From the NCBI RefSeq assembly GCF_000833575.1, contig NZ_CP010827.1, forward strand, positions 1,120,980 to 1,184,979: DNA of 64,000 bases. The letters are read 5' to 3'. Position numbers and translations under genes: made by a program. Below, in pieces: positions 26,041 to 34,162 of the stretch. Position 1 is the stretch's first letter. Each line of letters opens with the position of its first letter. Source of the stretch: Corynebacterium singulare (GTDB taxonomy: Bacteria > Actinomycetota > Actinomycetes > Mycobacteriales > Mycobacteriaceae). A model generated the notes under the pieces. It was not told the origin of the DNA and ran no database searches. It saw only the letters and a program-made list of their open reading frames with translations.

Positions 26041-28109
26041 CCGTCACGGAGACCCAGAAGGTTACCGAGACGGAGAAGGTTACCGAGACGAACAACACCA
26101 CGACGACCGTGACTGAAAAGGAGCCGGCACCGGCCCCCGCGCCGCAGATCGAGCGTTCTTTCTACGGTGTCCAACTGGTCAAGCCTGGCCAGTCTGAATC
26201 CCAGGATGTCAAGAACCACACGGACGGCAACACCTATGAGGTGCCGTCGGATGTTGATGGTTGGAGCGTCTCTGTTGATGAGAACGGCAAGGTGACGGCG
26301 ACCGCACCGTCGACAGCAAAGTCTGGCGACTACATTGAGGTCCCAGTAACGGTGACCCCGAAGGATGGCAAGCCGTACGTGACCAACGCGGTGTTCATCG
26401 TCAAGGAGGACGCACCGATTGTGCCGCCGGAGCCGAGCGACCCAGAGGTCATCACGGCGCCGACCTACAACCCGGACGTCATCAAGGCTGGTGACACCAA
26501 GACGGTTGGTATCAACTACGGTCACACCGAGGGCAACACCTACGAGTTGGGTGAAGTTCCGTCTGGCTGGATTGTAACCATTGATGAGTCCACCGGTGAG
26601 CTGACGGTAACCCCGCCGGCTGACACCCCGAGCGGCACCATCAAGGAGATTCCGGTGAAGGTCACCACCAAGGATGGCGAGGTCTTTAACATCAAGACCG
26701 TCATCGGTGTGGTCAGTGATAACTGTGGTTGCGAACCGGTAGAGCCAGTTGAACCGACTGAGGATCCGAGCGAGGAACCTGGTAACACGGACAACAATCC
26801 GAAGCCAGAGCCAAACGATCCGGAGGTGCCAGCGGATCCGACCGGTGGCAGTGAGGAGCCGAATCCAGCGCCGGGTACTACCCCGACTGAGGATCCAACC
26901 GAGGACCCGACCGAGGACCCGACCGAGGACCCGACCGAGAACCCGACCGAGAACCCGACCGAGGACCCGACCGAGAACCCGACGGTTACCGTTACGGTCA
27001 CTGAGGATCCGTCCAAGCCGACGCCGAGCGACGAGCCTAAGCCGACGAAGGAGGACCCGACGCCGTCTGGTGAGAACCCAACTGTGACGGTTACTGTGAC
27101 CGAGACGCCGAACCAGCCGACCACGGATACTAAGCCGTCAGAGGGGCCGAAGGACCCAACTACGGACCCGAAGGACCCAACCGAGGACCCGACGCCGTCT
27201 GGTGAGAACCCAACTGTGACGGTTACTGTGACCGAGACGCCGAACAAGCCGACCACGGATACTAAGCCGTCAGAGGGGCCGAAGGACCCAACTACGGACC
27301 CGAAGGACCCAACCGAGGACCCGACGCCGTCTGGTGAGAACCCAACTGTGACGGTTACTGTGACCGAGACGCCGAACCAGCCGACCACGGATACTAAGCC
27401 GTCAGAGGGGCCGAAGGACCCAACTACGGACCCGAAGGACCCAACCGAGGACCCGACGGTTACCGTTACGGTCACTGAGGATCCGTCCAAGCCGACGCCG
27501 AGCGACGAGCCTAAGCCGACGAAGGAGGACCCGACGCCGTCTGGTGAGAACCCAACTGTGACGGTTACTGTGACCGAGACGCCGAACAAGCCGACCACGG
27601 ATACTAAACCGTCAGAGGACCCGACCAAGCCAGCCGAGCCAAACGACCCGGACGAGCCAGGTACCCCAGAGGTTGACGGACTGTGGCCGGTACTCATCCC
27701 GCTGGTCCTGGTACCTGCGGTTCTTGGACACATCATGAACCAACCGCACAACCCGGCAGCGCCGGCGCAGCCGGCTAAGCCGCTGAAGCCGGAGACCCCG
27801 AAGGACGCGGTGGAGCAGCTGAAGCCGCAGGATCCCAAGGCTCCGAGTGAGGCAGAACAGCCGAACTCGATTGAGTCCAACGATGTTGAGTCCAAGGATG
27901 TTGAGTCCAACGATGTTCAGCCGAGCCAGAGCGACAACACCAGCCGCTACACTGGCACAAGCCCGAACACGACGGATTCCAACAAGAGCACCAACTCTGG
28001 TCTTCTAGCCAACACTGGTGCGAACGTCCTTGGCCTTCTTGCCGCAGGCCTAGCACTTATCGCTGGTGCCGCGCTGCTGCTGCGCCCTGGTCGCCGCAAG
28101 GAATCCTAG
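24420..28109 (+). CDS. Giant cell-wall adhesin, C-terminal part with LANTG anchor
   Basis: Continuation of the adhesin; its frame is open from 24348, and it has no signal peptide or ribosome binding site of its own, so it is not an independent gene. It encodes the end of G5-like repeat 5 and repeats 6-12 (to about 26040), one or two Rib-like domains (26150-26720, with GWSVSVDENGKVTATAPS and GWIVTIDESTG), a Cys pair NCGC, a Pro/Thr/Asp/Glu stalk (26740-27660), a hydrophobic patch, a Ser/Asn-rich spacer, and the sorting signal LANTG. G5 domains are known from Aap/SasG-type adhesins that mediate zinc-dependent cell-cell adhesion and biofilm. With one base removed the whole gene (20537-28109) encodes 2,523 residues. 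Confidence 0.85.
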   Translation: MVTKVEKPVPFETEIVFDNTLKEGEQKLDQQGETGTEVVTSTQKIKDGKPDGDPTVTTERTKEPVKQIIRVGTKTEGETSNSVETEVPFGVKIEYDPTIPAGESEVVTEGKPGKKTITVTQNVTNSNPDGEPTVEEKVTEQPVDQVIKVGTKQATATDTVEWTEPIPYGTTVRPNPDLAPGETKVVQEGKNGEASYTATFTGTNGKAEVTEAKERTEPVERIVEYGPQAEDTSVVTKTEKPVPFETEIIFDDTLKAGEQVVDKQGELGAEVETSTQKIVDGKPSGEPTVTTERTKEPTNAVIRVGTKTEGTNTTESEVEVPFETEIQFDDSLPAGTQETVQEGKPGKDKVTTTQTIENSKVTGTQTTTERVEEPVKKIIKVGTKGETTSKTVEWTESTPFEVEVRENPDLKAGETKIVQEGKPGEVKHTVTVTSDNGDITTDDSTETISEPTKQIIEVGTAPSQTELSDKHTEQLPFETIIEVDPNLEAGKVIEDQAGSFGEKEVTKVWKLKDGVAVGDPETTENVTKEPTPRKLRIGAKTVTETQKVTETEKVTETNNTTTTVTEKEPAPAPAPQIERSFYGVQLVKPGQSESQDVKNHTDGNTYEVPSDVDGWSVSVDENGKVTATAPSTAKSGDYIEVPVTVTPKDGKPYVTNAVFIVKEDAPIVPPEPSDPEVITAPTYNPDVIKAGDTKTVGINYGHTEGNTYELGEVPSGWIVTIDESTGELTVTPPADTPSGTIKEIPVKVTTKDGEVFNIKTVIGVVSDNCGCEPVEPVEPTEDPSEEPGNTDNNPKPEPNDPEVPADPTGGSEEPNPAPGTTPTEDPTEDPTEDPTEDPTENPTENPTEDPTENPTVTVTVTEDPSKPTPSDEPKPTKEDPTPSGENPTVTVTVTETPNQPTTDTKPSEGPKDPTTDPKDPTEDPTPSGENPTVTVTVTETPNKPTTDTKPSEGPKDPTTDPKDPTEDPTPSGENPTVTVTVTETPNQPTTDTKPSEGPKDPTTDPKDPTEDPTVTVTVTEDPSKPTPSDEPKPTKEDPTPSGENPTVTVTVTETPNKPTTDTKPSEDPTKPAEPNDPDEPGTPEVDGLWPVLIPLVLVPAVLGHIMNQPHNPAAPAQPAKPLKPETPKDAVEQLKPQDPKAPSEAEQPNSIESNDVESKDVESNDVQPSQSDNTSRYTGTSPNTTDSNKSTNSGLLANTGANVLGLLAAGLALIAGAALLLRPGRRKES
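27059..27454 (+). repeat. 132-bp tandem repeat in the stalk
   Basis: The junction GACGCCGTCTGGTGAG recurs at 27059, 27191 and 27323, a period of 132 bp (44 codons), with near-identical sequence between. A further copy begins at 27533 after a 78-bp insertion that itself repeats 26982-27058. Just upstream (about 26884-26980) an 12-bp unit encodes Pro-Thr-Glu-Asp/Asn repeats. The protein has T-V-T-V-T-V-T-E alternating with P-x-D-P-T blocks. Confidence 0.85.
28005..28109 (+). other. LPxTG-type sorting signal (LANTG)
   Basis: L-A-N-T-G is encoded at 28005-28019, followed by a hydrophobic helix (about VLGLLAAGLALIAGAALLL) and the basic tail RPGRRKES. Corynebacterial sortases accept LPxTG and LAxTG. 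The coding end up to the stop at 28107-28109 is inside the duplicated IS target. Confidence 0.88.
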
Positions 28110-28172
28110 AACTGACGAGGATCCCTGGGGGCCGGCCTGGCCCTTAGGCAACGGCGTGACACGGCCGTGAAA
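28094..28172. repeat. 79-bp target-site duplication, left copy
   Basis: Identical over 79 bp to 29840-29918. It covers the last codons and stop of the adhesin gene and the start of its 3' region, and ends exactly where the IS terminal repeat begins. Confidence 0.93.
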
Positions 28173-29839
28173 CCTGACTTGGCTCAAATTAGTGCCGAAG
28201 GGTTGGGGTGGTGATGGTGTTGACGAGGGTTTGGATTTCCGGGGGTAGTGGTACGGCGGCGTGGACGGTTTCGCCACCAATGACGAGTTGAAAGCTGCGG
28301 TATTTCTTGAGTGTTCTCACGAGGCGCTTGATGGATTGACCACTGCGGGTCTCCATCAGGTGGGCCACGGCTAGGGCTGCCATCACAATATGGAGATGTG
28401 CTGTGATCGAGTCTTGTTTCCTGGCGTAGATTGGGCGTGCTTTCAGGTCTGATTTCGACATCCGAAACGATTTCTCAATGTTGAATAACCTGCGGTAATG
28501 CCCGATAACCTCCTGGGCGTCAAGAGCGGTCAGGTCGGTTTCATAGCCTTTGATCCCGGCTAGGGCTCGGTGTTTGGCAGCAAGAGCGTAGTTGACCTTC
28601 TTGTTCGGGGCGGAAAGATCGATATAGCGGTTACGCTTGATAGCGATATCGCCGTCAACAGCCCGTTTAGCTTTTGCGACTTGCTCTTTGATTCCGCGCA
28701 GGCTGCGCCTAGCCCGATCGTGGGAGTACTGGTAATGCGTCACCGTATTCGGGGTTGTGTGTTTGCGCCCATCGCTTGCCGAGGCTTGTGTCCAGATCTG
28801 GCCGTGGGCGTAGTCTTCACCGGGGTTTTCCCGCCGCCAGGTTTCAATCACCTCAGGCACGGTGGGGGTTTTCACCGACACAATGTAGTGCAGACCTGCA
28901 TCAATGAGTGCTTGTTTGTTCGCCGCGGAGAACATCCCCGCATCAGCAACGACGGTGACCTCGTCGAGCTGGTAGGCCTCTTGGAACCGTGTGATCATCG
29001 GCAGCATCGTGTGGGTTTCAGCCGAGTTGCCAGCAAACGCGCCCACATGCAGTGGAAACCCGGTGGCATCAGTAAGCAGCCCAACAAGGATTTGTGGCTC
29101 TACACGGCGCTCTTTGGAAAACCCGGGTTTGCGAAGCTCATCAGGAGTATCGGTTTCAAAGTACAAGGTGGTCACGTCGTACAAAATAAAAGTACCTGGC
29201 CCGATACCTGCATGATGCGCCAGCACTTGGGTTAATCCTTCGCCGAAGGCATCTGTAGCAAAGCCAGGCAGTCGGCGTTTAATCGTGGCGTAGCTTGCGC
29301 TTGTCACCCCAACTTCAGCAAGGGTTTCGATCGAATCAAACTTCGAGCCAGGATTAATCAACCGGGCACGCACCAGATCGCGAAACACCGGATCATCACC
29401 GCTTGCTGCAGCAAGACCTAACTCGTTGAAACACGCATCAATACAGTCCAACAAGTAACCAGCTCGCTGTGCTGTCACCGGCACCGGGTCATCAGCAGTT
29501 CCCCTGCTTGCTGAAGGCTCTACTCCAAGATCAAGGGTGAGTTGATCTGCATCAATAAGACGCCGGGCCTGGGCTTTAAGCTGCTCAACTTGATCAGGTG
29601 AGTGCCCTGATCCGACCTGTTGAAGCTTTTTCGACCCCCGATGCTCAGACCACACCACCTGCACCGCCGTCGCCCCGGAAGCGGTCTTGACAGTGCGAAT
29701 GTATGGACTCACAAAATCAGACTACCGGCTACCCCCGCCGATACCCGCTTAGTGCCGAAAAAACAACCACCACAACACCAAACCCCCAGGCCACAATGTC
29801 AAGGGTGACCTTCATCACCTAACCGTGAGCCAAGTCAGG
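28173..29839 (-). mobile_element. IS1634-family insertion sequence, 1,667 bp
   Basis: Ends are perfect 14-bp inverted repeats: CCTGACTTGGCTCA at 28173-28186 and TGAGCCAAGTCAGG at 29826-29839. One transposase gene fills the element. The flanks carry an exact 79-bp direct repeat. Long, variable target duplications are a known peculiarity of the IS1634 family (including IS1549), and the transposase belongs there, so both lines agree. The exact duplication and intact transposase suggest a recent insertion. An 11-bp direct repeat TTAGTGCCGAA occurs inside near both ends (28189 and 29749). Confidence 0.93.
28189..29712 (-). CDS. IS1634-family DDE transposase
   Basis: A full-length 507-residue DDE transposase of the IS4 superfamily. 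LYDVTTLYFET (about residues 177-187) holds the first catalytic Asp, VVADAGMFSAANK (about 258-270) the second, and YRRLFNIEKSFRMSK (about 414-428) the Y-x6-E-x6-K form of the IS4 YREK signature; YREK's Arg is shifted to the positions next to Tyr. No frameshift or internal stop was seen, so it is probably active. It starts at GTG 29712 and is transcribed towards the adhesin gene. Confidence 0.93.
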   Translation of the reverse strand: MSPYIRTVKTASGATAVQVVWSEHRGSKKLQQVGSGHSPDQVEQLKAQARRLIDADQLTLDLGVEPSASRGTADDPVPVTAQRAGYLLDCIDACFNELGLAAASGDDPVFRDLVRARLINPGSKFDSIETLAEVGVTSASYATIKRRLPGFATDAFGEGLTQVLAHHAGIGPGTFILYDVTTLYFETDTPDELRKPGFSKERRVEPQILVGLLTDATGFPLHVGAFAGNSAETHTMLPMITRFQEAYQLDEVTVVADAGMFSAANKQALIDAGLHYIVSVKTPTVPEVIETWRRENPGEDYAHGQIWTQASASDGRKHTTPNTVTHYQYSHDRARRSLRGIKEQVAKAKRAVDGDIAIKRNRYIDLSAPNKKVNYALAAKHRALAGIKGYETDLTALDAQEVIGHYRRLFNIEKSFRMSKSDLKARPIYARKQDSITAHLHIVMAALAVAHLMETRSGQSIKRLVRTLKKYRSFQLVIGGETVHAAVPLPPEIQTLVNTITTPTLRH

Positions 29840-29918
29840 CCGCAAGGAATCCTAGAACTGACGAGGATCCCTGGGGGCCGGCCTGGCCCTTAGGCAACGG
29901 CGTGACACGGCCGTGAAA
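29840..29918. repeat. 79-bp target-site duplication, right copy
   Basis: Exact copy of 28094-28172. It leads directly into the hairpin at 29919, which must have been the original 3' continuation of the adhesin gene. Confidence 0.93.
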
Positions 29919-29950
29919 AAGAGCCCGAGCATCTGCTCGGGCTCTTCTTT
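29919..29950 (+). terminator. Original adhesin terminator, displaced by the IS
   Basis: A perfect 12-bp stem, AAGAGCCCGAGC (29919-29930) and GCTCGGGCTCTT (29935-29946), with a 4-nt loop and CTTT after. Before insertion it lay about 65 bp behind the adhesin stop; now it is 1.8 kb away. The following 29951-30193 contain no gene or signal that could be recognised. Confidence 0.88.
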
Positions 29951-30193
29951 GTATTCAGGGCACTCCGGAACTCATGTCCTTGCGAGGCCAGGGTGAGGGT
30001 GTGTGACACTTGGACGTTGGGGGAGGCGTCGACAAGCGCGCGAATGGTATAGCAAGGGCGCCGCGCCGTATCACGATACTTGTTGGCCAGAATTGTTAAC
30101 CGCGCGGGGTCGTGGCGCTGCGATGGCCATGGCCAGTATGTGCAGGGGAGGAGCCGGGGCCACGCACGGTGCAGCGCCGGCGCATGGCAAAGA

Positions 30194-30234
30194 CCCCGGC
30201 CGCCACGACTCGGATGTGAGTGCGGCGACCGGGG
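30194..30234 (-). terminator. Terminator of odhA
   Basis: On the minus strand CCCCGGTCGCCGC and GGCGGCCGGGG form a long GC stem followed by TCTTTG. It starts about 29 bp after the odhA stop. Confidence 0.65.
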
Positions 30235-30262
30235 CCAGTGCGTGTAGAGGACCTAGGCGTCT

Positions 30263-33200
30263 TTAGACGTCGAAGGCTTCCTCCAACAGGTTCTTCTGCT
30301 CAATCTGGTGAACCTTTGCGTTACCGGTGGCAGTCGAGGACTGCGAGCGGCGGGAAACGCGGACCATCTCCGGCATATCCGGAATGAGCTCACGCAGGTG
30401 CTCGTTGTAGAACGGCCACGGACCCTGGTTGGCCGGCTCGTCCTGAACGAAGCGAATCTGCTCAGCGTTCGGGTAAGACTTGAAGGCCTCACCCAGACGG
30501 TTGAACGGGATCGGGTGGAGCATCTCTACGCGAACGATAGCGATGTCATCGCGGCCATCGGCTTCCTTCTTCTTGGCCAGCTCCCAGTAGAGCTTGCCGG
30601 AGACCAGCATGATGGTTTTGACCTTCTCTGGATCCCCAACCTTCTTGCCATTGATGTCGAAGAAGTTCGGGTCATTGATAACGGACTGGAACTTCGTGAC
30701 CTCAGTGAAGTCGGAGACCGAAGAGGTCGCTGCCTTGTTACGCAGCATGGACTTCGGGGTGAAGACAACCAGCGGACGCTTCATCTCACCGAGAGCCTGG
30801 CGGCGCAGCAGGTGGAAGTGGTTAGCCGGGGTGGACGGCTGGGCCACAGTCATGGAGCCCTCAGCACACAGCTGCAGGTAACGCTCGATGCGGGCGGAGG
30901 AGTGGTCTGGGCCCTGGCCTTCGTAGCCGTGCGGCAGCAGCAGGATCAGGCTGGAAAGCTGGCCCCACTTGGCCTCACCGGAGGAAATGTACTCATCGAT
31001 GATGGTCTGCGCACCGTTGGCGAAGTCACCGAACTGTGCCTCCCAGGCCACAACGGCATCCGGGTTACCCACGGTGTAGCCGTATTCGAAGCCCATGCCG
31101 GCAAACTCAGTCAGAGCGGAGTTGTACACCATGAACTTGCCGCCGTTGCCCTTGGACCCAGCCAGGTGAGCAACCGGGTTGTATTCCTCGCCGGAGTTCG
31201 GGTCAAAGGCCACTGCGTGGCGCTGGGTGAAGGTACCGCGGCGGGAATCTTCGCCGGCCAGACGGACGACCTTGCCAGAGTTCGCCAGGGAGCCGAAGGC
31301 AATGAGTTCGCCCCAGCCCCAGTCGATGCCACCCTCGCGGGAGGTCTTCTGACGGTCCTTGGCAACCTTGCCCACACGCTTGTGGTACTCAAAGCCCTCC
31401 GGCGGGGTGCCGTAAGCATCGCCGATTTCGGCTAGCTCCTCGGCAGTGATGGAGGTGTCCAGACCACGGGTCAGCTCCTGGGAGGAGGTGATACCGGTCT
31501 GCTCCTTTGGGCCAGCCTTCTCAGCTTCCTTGTGCTCAGCGAAGACGGACTCCATCTGGTCGTGGAAGTCACGTGCTGCTGCCTCTGCCTCTTCGTCAGA
31601 CAGGTCACCGCGGCCGATGAGCTCTTCGGTGTAGCGCTCACGGACGGACTTGTGGTTGTCGATGATGTCGTAGAGCTGCGGCTGTGTCATGGACGGATCA
31701 TCAGCCTCGTTGTGGCCACGCAAGCGGTAGCACACGAGGTCGATGAAGACATCCTTGCCAAAGCGGCGGCGGTATTCGGTGGCAAGCTTACCTACCCAGA
31801 CAACGGCCTCCGGATTATCGCCGTTGACGTGGAAGACCGGGCAGTCGAAGCCCTTAGCCAAGTCGGTGGCGTAGTGCGTGGAACGGCCGGAATCCGGGGT
31901 GGTGGTGAAACCAACCTGGTTGTTAACCACAACGTGAACGGTACCGCCGGTGGTGTAGCCGCGCAGCTGGGACAGGTTGATGGTCTCCTGGACCACGCCC
32001 AGTCCGGCGAAGGATGCATCGCCGTGCAGCATGATCGGGACAACGGTGTGACCCTCGGGGCCCTTGTCCAGGATGTCCTGCTTAGCGCGGGCAATACCTT
32101 CCATGACCGGGTCAACGGCCTCAAGGTGGGACGGGTTTGCAGCCAGGGTGACCTTGATTTCGCCGTCGCCGAACATCTGCAGGTGCTCGCCCTCAGCGCC
32201 CAGGTGGTACTTCACGTCACCGGAGCCACCGAGCTGGCCGCCCTTGTAGTTGCCGTCGAACTCACCGAAGATATCGGCGAGTGGCTTGCCCACGATGTTG
32301 AAGAGAACGTTGAGGCGGCCGCGGTGCGGCATGCCGATGACGACCTCGTCGAGGTCCTGGCCGGCGGCAGTGTCAACGATGGAATCCAGCAGAGCAATGA
32401 GGGACTCAGCGCCCTCGAGGGAGAAGCGCTTCTGACCCACGTACTTGGTCTGCAGGAAGTTCTCGAAAGCCTCAGCGGCGTTGACCTTCTGCAGGATGTA
32501 CTTTTGCTCAGAGTTGGTCGGCTTCGGCATGCCGGCCTCGATCTGCTCCTGCAGCCAACCGCGCTCGTCGCGGTCCATGATGTGGGCGTACTCGGAGCCA
32601 ACCTTCAGGGTGTACGCGGAGCGTAGGCGGGTAACGACCTCGCGCAGCGTCATGGTTTCCTTGCCACCAAAGCCACCGACGTTGAAGGTGCGGTCCAAGT
32701 CCCAGATGGTCAAGCCGTGGGTAGCTAGGTCCAGGTCGCGGTGGTCCGGCCACGGCAGGCCAGGCTGCTTCCAGCCCAACGGGTTGACGTCAGCCAGCAG
32801 GTGTCCGCGGGAGCGGTACGCCTCGATGTACTGCATGACGCGCGTGTTCTTATCGACGCCGGTGTTCGGGACGTCGGCAGCCCAGCGGAAGGGCTGGTAG
32901 GGCACGTCGAGGGACTCGAAGAGCTCGTCCCAGAAGGCATTGTCCAGAATAAGCTCACCGACGGTGCGCAGGAACTCACCGGACTCCGCGCCCTGAATAA
33001 CGCGGTGGTCGTAGGTGGAGGTCAGGGTTACCAGACGGCCAACGCCCATGTCCGCCAGACGGTCCGGGGAGGTGCCGGCAAACTCAGCCGGGTAATCCAT
33101 GGAGCCCACGCCAATGATGGAGCCAGAGCCCTTGGTCAGGCGGGCGATGGAGTGGCGGGTACCAATGCCGCCCGGGTTGGTGAGGTTAATGGTGACGCCG

Positions 33201-34009
33201 GAGAAATCATCCATCGTCAGCTTGTTCTTGCGGGAGCGGTTCACAATGTCCTGGTAGGCATCGATGAACTCGGCGAAGGTCTTGTTCTCAGCCTCCTTAA
33301 TAGCAGCAACCACGAGGGCACGGGAGCCGTCCTTCTGCGGAAGGTCGATGGCCAAGCCCAGGTTGACGTGCTCCGGCTGCACCACAGTGGGCTTGCCATC
33401 CTTGATTTCGTAGCGCACGTTCATGTCCGGGTGGATCTGAACGGCCTTAACGAGGGCGTAGCCCAGGATATGGGTAAAGGAGATCTTGCCGCCGCGGGTG
33501 CGCTTGAGGTGATCGTTGATCATCGCACGGTTTTCCCACATGAGCTTGACCGGGATGTCACGCACAGTGGTAGCGGTAGGAATCTCCAGAGACTCGTCCA
33601 TGTTCTTAGCAATGGCCTTGAACATGCCCTTGAGCGGGCGGGAACCCGGCTCCGGTGCGTCCTGGATGCGGTCGAGCGGGGACTCGGCCTTTTTCTTGTC
33701 TGCCTTCGCCTTCGTGGTAGAAGTCTTGGAATCGCTCGGAGCCTTGGCACCCGGGGCGGCGGGGGACTTTTCAGCGCGTGCGGAGTCCTTGGACTCAGCA
33801 GCGCCCGCCTTGTCCTTGGCCGGGGCAGAAGCCTTGGAGCTGGAGGCCTTTGCGGAGGAGGCCTTGGGCTGTGCGGCTTGCTTGGGAGCTCCGTTTGCCT
33901 CAAAGTAGTCGCGCCACTCCTTATCTACGGAGTTGGGGTCCTTTGAGTACTGCTGGAACTGTTCGTCAATCAGCCACGCGTTCGGGCCGTAGATGCTCGA
34001 GTTGCTCAC
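30263..34009 (-). CDS. odhA: 2-oxoglutarate dehydrogenase E1/E2-type protein OdhA
   Basis: OdhA is the actinobacterial fusion that supplies E1 (thiamine diphosphate decarboxylase) and a succinyltransferase domain to the 2-oxoglutarate dehydrogenase complex of the TCA cycle. 1,248 residues: a short N-terminal helix (SIYGPNAWLIDEQFQQY), an Ala/Lys-rich linker (about 42-110), an E2-like acyltransferase domain (about 120-345; catalytic TYDHRVIQGAESGEF) without a lipoyl domain, and the E1 region (about 370-1248; GMPHRGRLNVL, LHGDASFAGLGVV, HVVVNNQVGFTT). In corynebacteria it is inhibited by unphosphorylated OdhI. Start GTG 34009. Confidence 0.97.
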   Translation of the reverse strand: MSNSSIYGPNAWLIDEQFQQYSKDPNSVDKEWRDYFEANGAPKQAAQPKASSAKASSSKASAPAKDKAGAAESKDSARAEKSPAAPGAKAPSDSKTSTTKAKADKKKAESPLDRIQDAPEPGSRPLKGMFKAIAKNMDESLEIPTATTVRDIPVKLMWENRAMINDHLKRTRGGKISFTHILGYALVKAVQIHPDMNVRYEIKDGKPTVVQPEHVNLGLAIDLPQKDGSRALVVAAIKEAENKTFAEFIDAYQDIVNRSRKNKLTMDDFSGVTINLTNPGGIGTRHSIARLTKGSGSIIGVGSMDYPAEFAGTSPDRLADMGVGRLVTLTSTYDHRVIQGAESGEFLRTVGELILDNAFWDELFESLDVPYQPFRWAADVPNTGVDKNTRVMQYIEAYRSRGHLLADVNPLGWKQPGLPWPDHRDLDLATHGLTIWDLDRTFNVGGFGGKETMTLREVVTRLRSAYTLKVGSEYAHIMDRDERGWLQEQIEAGMPKPTNSEQKYILQKVNAAEAFENFLQTKYVGQKRFSLEGAESLIALLDSIVDTAAGQDLDEVVIGMPHRGRLNVLFNIVGKPLADIFGEFDGNYKGGQLGGSGDVKYHLGAEGEHLQMFGDGEIKVTLAANPSHLEAVDPVMEGIARAKQDILDKGPEGHTVVPIMLHGDASFAGLGVVQETINLSQLRGYTTGGTVHVVVNNQVGFTTTPDSGRSTHYATDLAKGFDCPVFHVNGDNPEAVVWVGKLATEYRRRFGKDVFIDLVCYRLRGHNEADDPSMTQPQLYDIIDNHKSVRERYTEELIGRGDLSDEEAEAAARDFHDQMESVFAEHKEAEKAGPKEQTGITSSQELTRGLDTSITAEELAEIGDAYGTPPEGFEYHKRVGKVAKDRQKTSREGGIDWGWGELIAFGSLANSGKVVRLAGEDSRRGTFTQRHAVAFDPNSGEEYNPVAHLAGSKGNGGKFMVYNSALTEFAGMGFEYGYTVGNPDAVVAWEAQFGDFANGAQTIIDEYISSGEAKWGQLSSLILLLPHGYEGQGPDHSSARIERYLQLCAEGSMTVAQPSTPANHFHLLRRQALGEMKRPLVVFTPKSMLRNKAATSSVSDFTEVTKFQSVINDPNFFDINGKKVGDPEKVKTIMLVSGKLYWELAKKKEADGRDDIAIVRVEMLHPIPFNRLGEAFKSYPNAEQIRFVQDEPANQGPWPFYNEHLRELIPDMPEMVRVSRRSQSSTATGNAKVHQIEQKNLLEEAFDV

Positions 34010-34162
34010 GGCAGGTGTTCGCCTCTTTCTGTGCTTCTAAGTTTGTCTTTAGTCGACTCTAGTAGGCCGTTCCATGGGTGCGAAAGGCACCCCGAAAGGT
34101 GTCTCCTCATATGATACGGCCCCTGTAAGTTTGCTCACTACCCTGGGGCGCGTTTCCCGTGT

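Noticed and set aside
27059..27660. Periodic repeats as a CRISPR-like array
   Set aside because: The repeats are in-frame coding sequence for the adhesin stalk.
22292..27910. Very long open frames on the minus strand opposite the adhesin gene (730, 753 and 456 codons)
   Set aside because: They are produced by the codon bias of the G5-like and Pro-Thr repeats on the plus strand. Their translations are low-complexity and unlike any protein family.
28173..29839. Composite transposon with cargo
   Set aside because: Only one transposase frame fits between the terminal repeats; there is no room for cargo.
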